A DNA stretch of 9,438 bases from Ruminococcus sp. UBA4275. GTDB lineage: Bacteria; Bacillota; Clostridia; Oscillospirales; Ruminococcaceae. This document shows positions 5,896 to 9,438 of the stretch, one piece after another. The notes under the pieces were generated by a model. That model had not been told where the DNA came from, did not search any database, and saw only the letters and a list, made by a program, of their open reading frames with translations. The stretch is taken from the NCBI GenBank assembly GCA_002395085.1, contig DGVV01000093.1, forward strand, positions 1-9,438. Direction: 5' to 3'. The position numbers and the translations under genes are program-made. Position 1 is the stretch's first letter, and every line of letters begins with the position of its first letter.

Positions 5896-6070
5896 CGGGA
5901 AGGACAAGGGCAGACAGTGCACGGCTGAACCGGACTCCTTCCAGCCATTCGGTAAAGCGATAGGGGTCAGGATGCAGCACCAAACGCGGCTGTGACTGAT
6001 TTAATTGTTGACAGGGGCAAAATCTTAGCGGACGTGAAAACGTTCATAAAGAGATGAAAGGAGAATTGAG
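5896..6070 (+). promoter_or_regulatory. Long structured leader of agrD
   Basis: This stretch of about 175 nt has no plausible ORF longer than a dozen codons. It can fold: GGCTG (5923-5927) with CAGCC (5942-5946); and GTCA (5966-5969) with TGAC (5993-5996) stacked on CAGC (5975-5978) with GCTG (5989-5992). No known riboswitch class was recognised. It ends in an AAAGGAGA ribosome binding site (6057-6064). Confidence 0.4.
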
Positions 6071-6232
6071 ATGAAGAATTTGAAGAAGGTTATCCTGAAA
6101 TATGCTTCCTCTCTCGCCGCACTTGCACTGACCATCGGTGTAAGCACGAGCACTTCGGCTTGCTGGTACTTTTTTAATCAGCCGCAGGAACCTGAAGCGC
6201 TGAAAGCGTACGCAGAAGCGAAAAAGCACTAA
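6071..6232 (+). CDS. agrD: AgrD-like cyclic thiolactone autoinducer peptide precursor
   Basis: A 53-residue peptide precursor. Residues 1-30 form a basic, amphipathic to hydrophobic N-terminal leader (MKNLKKVILKYASSLAALAL onward) that anchors AgrD peptides at the membrane. The core TSTSACWYFFNQPQEP has the arrangement of clostridial AgrD peptides: Cys31, a short hydrophobic stretch, then the QPxEPExL-type tail recognised by AgrB. The acidic and basic C-terminal tail (36-53) would be removed. By analogy with other clostridia the ring would be Cys31 to Phe35 (CWYFF), with zero or a few N-terminal residues. Start: AAAGGAGA 6 nt upstream. It lies 272 nt after agrB with its own promoter, unlike the tightly packed staphylococcal order. 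The exact N-terminal cut is not visible. Confidence 0.92.
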   Translation: MKNLKKVILKYASSLAALALTIGVSTSTSACWYFFNQPQEPEALKAYAEAKKH

Positions 6233-6291
6233 TATCCAATCAAACGTACTACAGCCTTACTACTGCGTCTTACTACAATCTGAATTATCAA

Positions 6292-6303
6292 CGAAACAAA
6301 CAT
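6292..6303 (+). repeat. 12-bp direct repeat, copy 1
   Basis: CGAAACAAACAT, repeated identically at 6418-6429, 126 bp away. Both copies lie in the G-poor tract after agrD. A similar near-repeat, CATCCTAACAT (6372-6382) and CATACTAACAT (6396-6406), lies between them. Low complexity may explain them. Confidence 0.5.
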
Positions 6304-6417
6304 GAATCATTCAATCTGATAAGCGTTCCGAAAAAACATCCTACATTCTGATTATATATCCCGATATCTATCATCCTAACATCACACTCTTGCATCATAC
6401 TAACATTCTATCACAAC

Positions 6418-6429
6418 CGAAACAAACAT
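6418..6429 (+). repeat. 12-bp direct repeat, copy 2
   Basis: Identical to 6292-6303 (CGAAACAAACAT). No function can be assigned. Confidence 0.5.
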
Positions 6430-6482
6430 CAAAACTCCAGTATCATCACATATACAGCATCAAACCTTGAAAAAACTCGCGT

Positions 6483-6520
6483 TTGACATTTCTGTTTGTC
6501 AGGTGACGTCAGATAGACAG
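6483..6520. promoter_or_regulatory. Cluster of TGACA/TGTCA half-sites, possible operator
   Basis: Within 38 bp there are TTGACA (6483-6488), TTGTCA (6496-6501), the perfect palindrome TGACGTCA (6504-6511) and AGACAG (6515-6520). CTGTTTGTC (6492-6500) and GATAGACAG (6512-6520) are imperfect inverted arms (7 of 9). No -10 box sits at a normal distance from TTGACA, so it is better read as a protein-binding region than as a promoter. Confidence 0.3.
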
Positions 6521-6827
6521 AGCATCTCCCCTATATGCTTTATTGTTTGCACAGGCTTATAAACCGCAGGCTGCTTGCCAGAAGCAGAATATATACGGCA
6601 ACATCGTAATAAAAACAGAAACAGCAGCAAGGCGGCTCTGCCGCGCAGCGGGAAACCGCCTCCCCGGCAGACCACTGCTTGCAGCGCCAGCAAAAACTGC
6701 ACCACAGCCGGGCTACAGTCATAACCGGCAGGCGGATGCGGCGTACAGCCAAAAGCCGAAAAAATCACTGCGGAAATTGGGAATGAAACAATGGCGGCAC
6801 AATTTCGGTGCTGCCGCATACTGAAAC
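6521..6827. other. Gene-free GC-richer stretch
   Basis: Open frames exist on both strands, but they start with weak codons, lack ribosome binding sites and show no recognisable protein features (many Arg, Ala, Pro, Cys in unstructured order). Small hairpins occur, for example GCGGC-TCT-GCCGC at 6632-6644. A decayed gene cannot be excluded, but nothing in it can be named. Confidence 0.4.
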
Positions 6828-6865
6828 GCAAAGCTGTTTTCCGGAGCGCATCCGGAAAACTTTGC
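6828..6865. promoter_or_regulatory. Strong hairpin about 230 nt upstream of the peptidase gene
   Basis: GCAAAG (6828-6833) pairs with CTTTGC (6860-6865), and TTTTCCGGA (6837-6845) with TCCGGAAAA (6851-6859), giving 15 bp with one 3-nt bulge and a 5-nt loop. No clean T-run follows in either direction. A second small palindrome, TTGCATgATGCAA, follows at 6867-6879, and TTGCAT recurs at 6902-6907. It may be a leader structure or a transcription-end hairpin; the role is unknown. Confidence 0.45.
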
Positions 6866-6879
6866 CTTGCATGATGCAA

Positions 6880-7093
6880 AAAGTGAAGCGAATGTTTCTC
6901 TTTGCATGTTTGAAAACTGAATATTACCTGCAATTAACATGTCCTGAAAACAGTTCACGGATTTGCAGCAACGAATTCATACTTCGCAGATTTGATTGGG
7001 TGTGTACCCCTGCACACGGATTCGGCAAATCACACAAACGCACTCTTTAATGCAGCAAAAACCAAACACGAAACACAGAAAGGACATACTAGA
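6880..7093 (+). other. Upstream region of the peptidase gene, no clear promoter
   Basis: The peptidase promoter should lie here or further up, but no well-spaced pair of boxes was found. The best candidates are weak: TTGAAA (6910-6915) with TAACAT (6935-6940) at a 19-nt spacing, and TTTAAT (7046-7051) without a good -35. Poor promoters are common for genes that need an activator. A small GTGTG/CACAC hairpin lies at 7000-7017, and AAAGGA (7079-7084) is the ribosome binding site. Confidence 0.35.
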
Positions 7094-9283
7094 ATGAACC
7101 TGAGTATCTTGAAAAAAAGTATTCCGGCAGTCATGATGGCAGCAATCTGCGCAGCTTCGCTTTCTGCGGCTGCGGTTACTGCTTCCGCTGCTGACAATGA
7201 AGATGAGCAGACCTTTGCAACCGGTCTGCCTGCACCGACTGCCGAAGAAGCTGCGGCTATGAACGAGTTCTTTGGTGAGCCGGAGACGGCAGAGGATTCG
7301 GAGAATCCTACCGTTTTCAGACTGCCTACTTCGATTGACCTCAGCACGAATTCGTACTTCCCGGCAATTGTCAACCAGGACGGCATCGGTTCCTGCACTT
7401 CGTTTGCAACGACTTATTATCAGTTCTCTTATGAGGCTTACAAGGGCACAGATGTCGATCTGAAGAATCGTGACAATATTGGTCTTACGTATTCTCCGCT
7501 CTTTACCTATAACTTCTGCAACGGCGGCGAGGCTGGTCCGGATGTCGGTGTCAATCCGAGTAACTGCTTTAACGTTCTTGCAAACCAGGGCTGCCTGAAG
7601 CAGGATGTTTATCCGTATTGCCCTGCCGGCGAAACTTATGTCAACAAGAACAACATCAACCGTCAGTGGCCGACCGATACGGATGCTCTCCGTGAGGCTC
7701 TTGGCAAGAGAGTTGTTGATCAGGGCCAGATTATCACCAATACGAGTGATGATGCAGAACTTCTGAAGGCAAAGCTCTTTGGCGGCAACGGTGCAGACGG
7801 TCACGTTCTGACCTTTGCTACGCACTACTCTTCTCTCCGCTACAAGAAGTGGTATAATCCGGACACCCAGCAGGATGAAGATGTCGCTTATGTATGCGAT
7901 GGCTTGCAGGGCGGTCACATGATGACAATTGTCGGCTACAATGACAATGTCTGGATTGACATTAACGGCAATGACATTCGTGAGCCTGAGGAGTACGGTG
8001 CATTCAAGGTCGCAAACTCTCACGGTGCATACAACCACAACAACGGATACATCTGGGTTTCCTACGATGCAATGAACAAGGTTTCCAAGGTTTCGGGTGC
8101 AGCAGAAAGCGCATCCCGTGTTCCGGTCTTCCAGTTCTATAACAACAATTACAATACGCTTTACTGGATTACGGTTGGTGACGTTGAGAACTACTATGTC
8201 GGTGAAGCAATCGTCGATACCGACAAGCGTGATACTCTTTCTGTCAAGGCAGCAAGAAGCGCGCAGAGCGGCTATGTCACAACTGAGAGAAAGGTTTACA
8301 ACAGATCCTACAACAGCCACCTCTTCTCTTTTGACGGCCCGATTGTCTTTGCTTATGACGATCTCTCTGATCCGATTGAGGATTATCTGACCGGCTACAA
8401 CTTCGGTGTTGACATTGATGGTACGATCAATGATGCTTCCTTCCGCATCCTTGACAGCAAGGGCAATGTCGTGAAGGACTTCGGCACTGTGACCACCGAT
8501 GCAGCAGTGAAGCCGATCAACCTCAAGATGGGCGACCTCAACTACGACGGCGCACTGAATGAGGCAGATAACACCATCTACGAGGCAGAAGATTTCTCTG
8601 ATCTCCAGGAAGTTCTTGCACAGAACTACAACTACAACAACCACAACAACCACAACTACAATCTCCCGAACGGCGAAGTGACCTGCATCTACAATGTCGA
8701 AGGCGATCAGGTGACTGTTACCGTGATTAACGCAAGCTCTGAGAAGACGCTCAGCAACTGGGCACTCCGTGCAGATAACTTCTACGGCACGCCTTCCGAT
8801 TTCTGGGGCGCAGATTTCATTGACGGTGTGATCTACAGCAAGGATTACAACTCTGTTCTCCTTCCGAACGAGTCCACCACCTTCGGCTACAAGATCAGCA
8901 ACTACACCGGTGATCAGCCGGAGTTCACGCTGGTTTCCAGTGTTGTGGAACTCACTGACGAGGATGTCGCAGTTACCGTTGAGTACAACGGCTGGAACGC
9001 AACCAGCGGTATGTACACCATCACCATCTCCAATGTCGGTGATGAGGCAATCAACGGCTGGTCCATCAGCTTCTCCGCTGACGGTCTGACCATCAACAGC
9101 GCTTGGGGTGCAGTGAACAGCTATTCCCTTGAGGATGGTGTTTACACCCTGAACTGCGCAAACTACAACGGCAACAACGTCATCGGTGTTGGTTCGTCTG
9201 TGGTGATCTACCTCAGCGTCAGCACGGACGGTACGCCGGTGATTGACAACATCGTTGTCAATGCAACCTCTACCATCGAGTAA
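7094..9283 (+). CDS. Secreted papain-like (C1 family) cysteine peptidase with dockerin-like loop and two cellulose-binding-like domains
   Basis: A 729-residue exported protein. Residues 1-33 are a Sec signal peptide (basic start, hydrophobic core, cut near ASAA-D). The peptidase domain (about 75-330) has oxyanion Gln95 and catalytic Cys101 (VNQDGIGSCTSFA), His275 (GGHMMTIVGYN) and Asn308 (FKVANSHGAYNHNNGYIWVSY). An EF-hand-like loop starting at Asp289 (DINGNDIREPEE) lies between His and Asn, as in some bacterial members. After a beta-rich middle (about 345-475) comes one dockerin-type calcium loop (GDLNYDGALNEAD, 480-492), where a full dockerin would have two. A linker rich in Asn and Tyr (511-523) follows, then two beta domains (about 527-607 and 625-720) resembling CBM2-type modules (NGWSISFSADG, WGAVNS). 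The start is chosen for AAAGGA upstream and the signal peptide. It probably cuts proteins at plant-fibre surfaces; the substrate is unknown. Confidence 0.88.
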   Translation: MNLSILKKSIPAVMMAAICAASLSAAAVTASAADNEDEQTFATGLPAPTAEEAAAMNEFFGEPETAEDSENPTVFRLPTSIDLSTNSYFPAIVNQDGIGSCTSFATTYYQFSYEAYKGTDVDLKNRDNIGLTYSPLFTYNFCNGGEAGPDVGVNPSNCFNVLANQGCLKQDVYPYCPAGETYVNKNNINRQWPTDTDALREALGKRVVDQGQIITNTSDDAELLKAKLFGGNGADGHVLTFATHYSSLRYKKWYNPDTQQDEDVAYVCDGLQGGHMMTIVGYNDNVWIDINGNDIREPEEYGAFKVANSHGAYNHNNGYIWVSYDAMNKVSKVSGAAESASRVPVFQFYNNNYNTLYWITVGDVENYYVGEAIVDTDKRDTLSVKAARSAQSGYVTTERKVYNRSYNSHLFSFDGPIVFAYDDLSDPIEDYLTGYNFGVDIDGTINDASFRILDSKGNVVKDFGTVTTDAAVKPINLKMGDLNYDGALNEADNTIYEAEDFSDLQEVLAQNYNYNNHNNHNYNLPNGEVTCIYNVEGDQVTVTVINASSEKTLSNWALRADNFYGTPSDFWGADFIDGVIYSKDYNSVLLPNESTTFGYKISNYTGDQPEFTLVSSVVELTDEDVAVTVEYNGWNATSGMYTITISNVGDEAINGWSISFSADGLTINSAWGAVNSYSLEDGVYTLNCANYNGNNVIGVGSSVVIYLSVSTDGTPVIDNIVVNATSTIE

Positions 9284-9361
9284 TCAACAAATCAACTGAT
9301 TTGCGAATGATCTTCTGACAACTAACTACTCCATCCAAACTCTTTGGAACCAACCCATAAA

Positions 9362-9395
9362 GTATCCCGCATGGCTGCCCTGCCGCGCGGGATAC
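9362..9395 (+). terminator. Possible terminator hairpin after the peptidase gene
   Basis: GTATCCCGC (9362-9370) and GCGGGATAC (9387-9395) form a perfect 9-bp stem with a 16-nt loop that can itself pair GGC with GCC. It lies about 80 nt after the stop. No T-run follows in the plus direction, so termination is uncertain; it may serve as a 3'-end stabilising stem. The remaining bases to 9438 hold no recognisable gene. Confidence 0.45.
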
Positions 9396-9438
9396 GCCTC
9401 TATCCGGACATAACAAAGGTATCGCTGCGCGATGATTA

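Larger units (their letters stand above)
6233..6480 (+). terminator. G-poor, C-rich tract after agrD, candidate Rho-dependent termination zone
   Basis: By hand count, 6241-6480 contains about 66 C and only about 19 G; 6361-6420 alone has 20 C and 3 G. No gene and no intrinsic terminator hairpin are visible. A long unstructured C-over-G excess is the classic feature of Rho-utilisation sites and fits the end of the agrD message. It also holds loose internal repeats. Confidence 0.45.

Noticed and set aside
6241..6480. CRISPR-like or satellite repeats
   Set aside because: The repeats are short (11-12 bp), few and irregularly spaced in low-complexity sequence; there is no repeat-spacer pattern.
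6499..6933. Overlapping open frames on both strands (6543-6824 plus, 6499-6933 minus)
   Set aside because: They have non-ATG or weak starts, no ribosome binding sites and unstructured compositions; they cross strong hairpins. Kept only as a gene-free stretch.
6977..8653. Minus-strand open frame of 558 codons opposite the peptidase
   Set aside because: The start is a run of Val from the repetitive Asn/Tyr linker. The frame stays open because the peptidase avoids codons that read as stops on the other strand.

Overview
The window looks chromosomal and comes from a low-G+C-lineage (Firmicutes/Bacillota) anaerobe, most likely a Ruminococcus-type gut or rumen clostridium. The basis is an iron-only-hydrogenase-associated regulator, a clostridial-type agr cassette, AAGGAGG-type ribosome binding sites, and a secreted peptidase carrying a dockerin-like calcium loop and cellulose-binding-like modules. 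The genus is inferred from family content; no search was possible.

Layout. Positions 1-2909 are mainly minus-strand. They hold a small TM1266-family hydrogenase regulator (166-420) with its own terminator (30-72) and promoter; an NADPH-type iron alcohol dehydrogenase (690-1871) with a long structured leader; and an AraC-family regulator (2142-2909) with a 17-bp terminator hairpin. Back-to-back with the hydrogenase regulator, a strong plus-strand promoter drives a very short unit (about 536-645) with a perfect ribosome binding site and a 30-codon ORF that runs through a bidirectional terminator.

Positions 2990-6232 are a complete plus-strand peptide quorum-sensing locus in the order agrA-agrC-agrB-agrD. 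It comprises a LytTR response regulator (3210-3914), a GHKL sensor kinase (3923-5218), the membrane peptidase AgrB (5220-5798) and, 272 nt further on behind its own promoter and leader, the 53-residue cyclic thiolactone precursor AgrD (6071-6232). AgrB should cut and cyclise AgrD to a CWYFF-type thiolactone. The exported peptide would be sensed by the kinase, which phosphorylates the regulator. A terminator-like hairpin in the agrA leader suggests attenuation.

Positions 6233-7093 contain no convincing gene. The first 240 nt are strikingly poor in G and rich in C, as expected of a Rho-dependent termination zone. The rest has a possible operator cluster and a strong hairpin. Positions 7094-9283 encode a secreted papain-like cysteine peptidase with an EF-hand-like insertion, one dockerin-like repeat and two C-terminal cellulose-binding-like domains. 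It is a plausible but unproven output of the agr system. A hairpin near 9362-9395 may end it.
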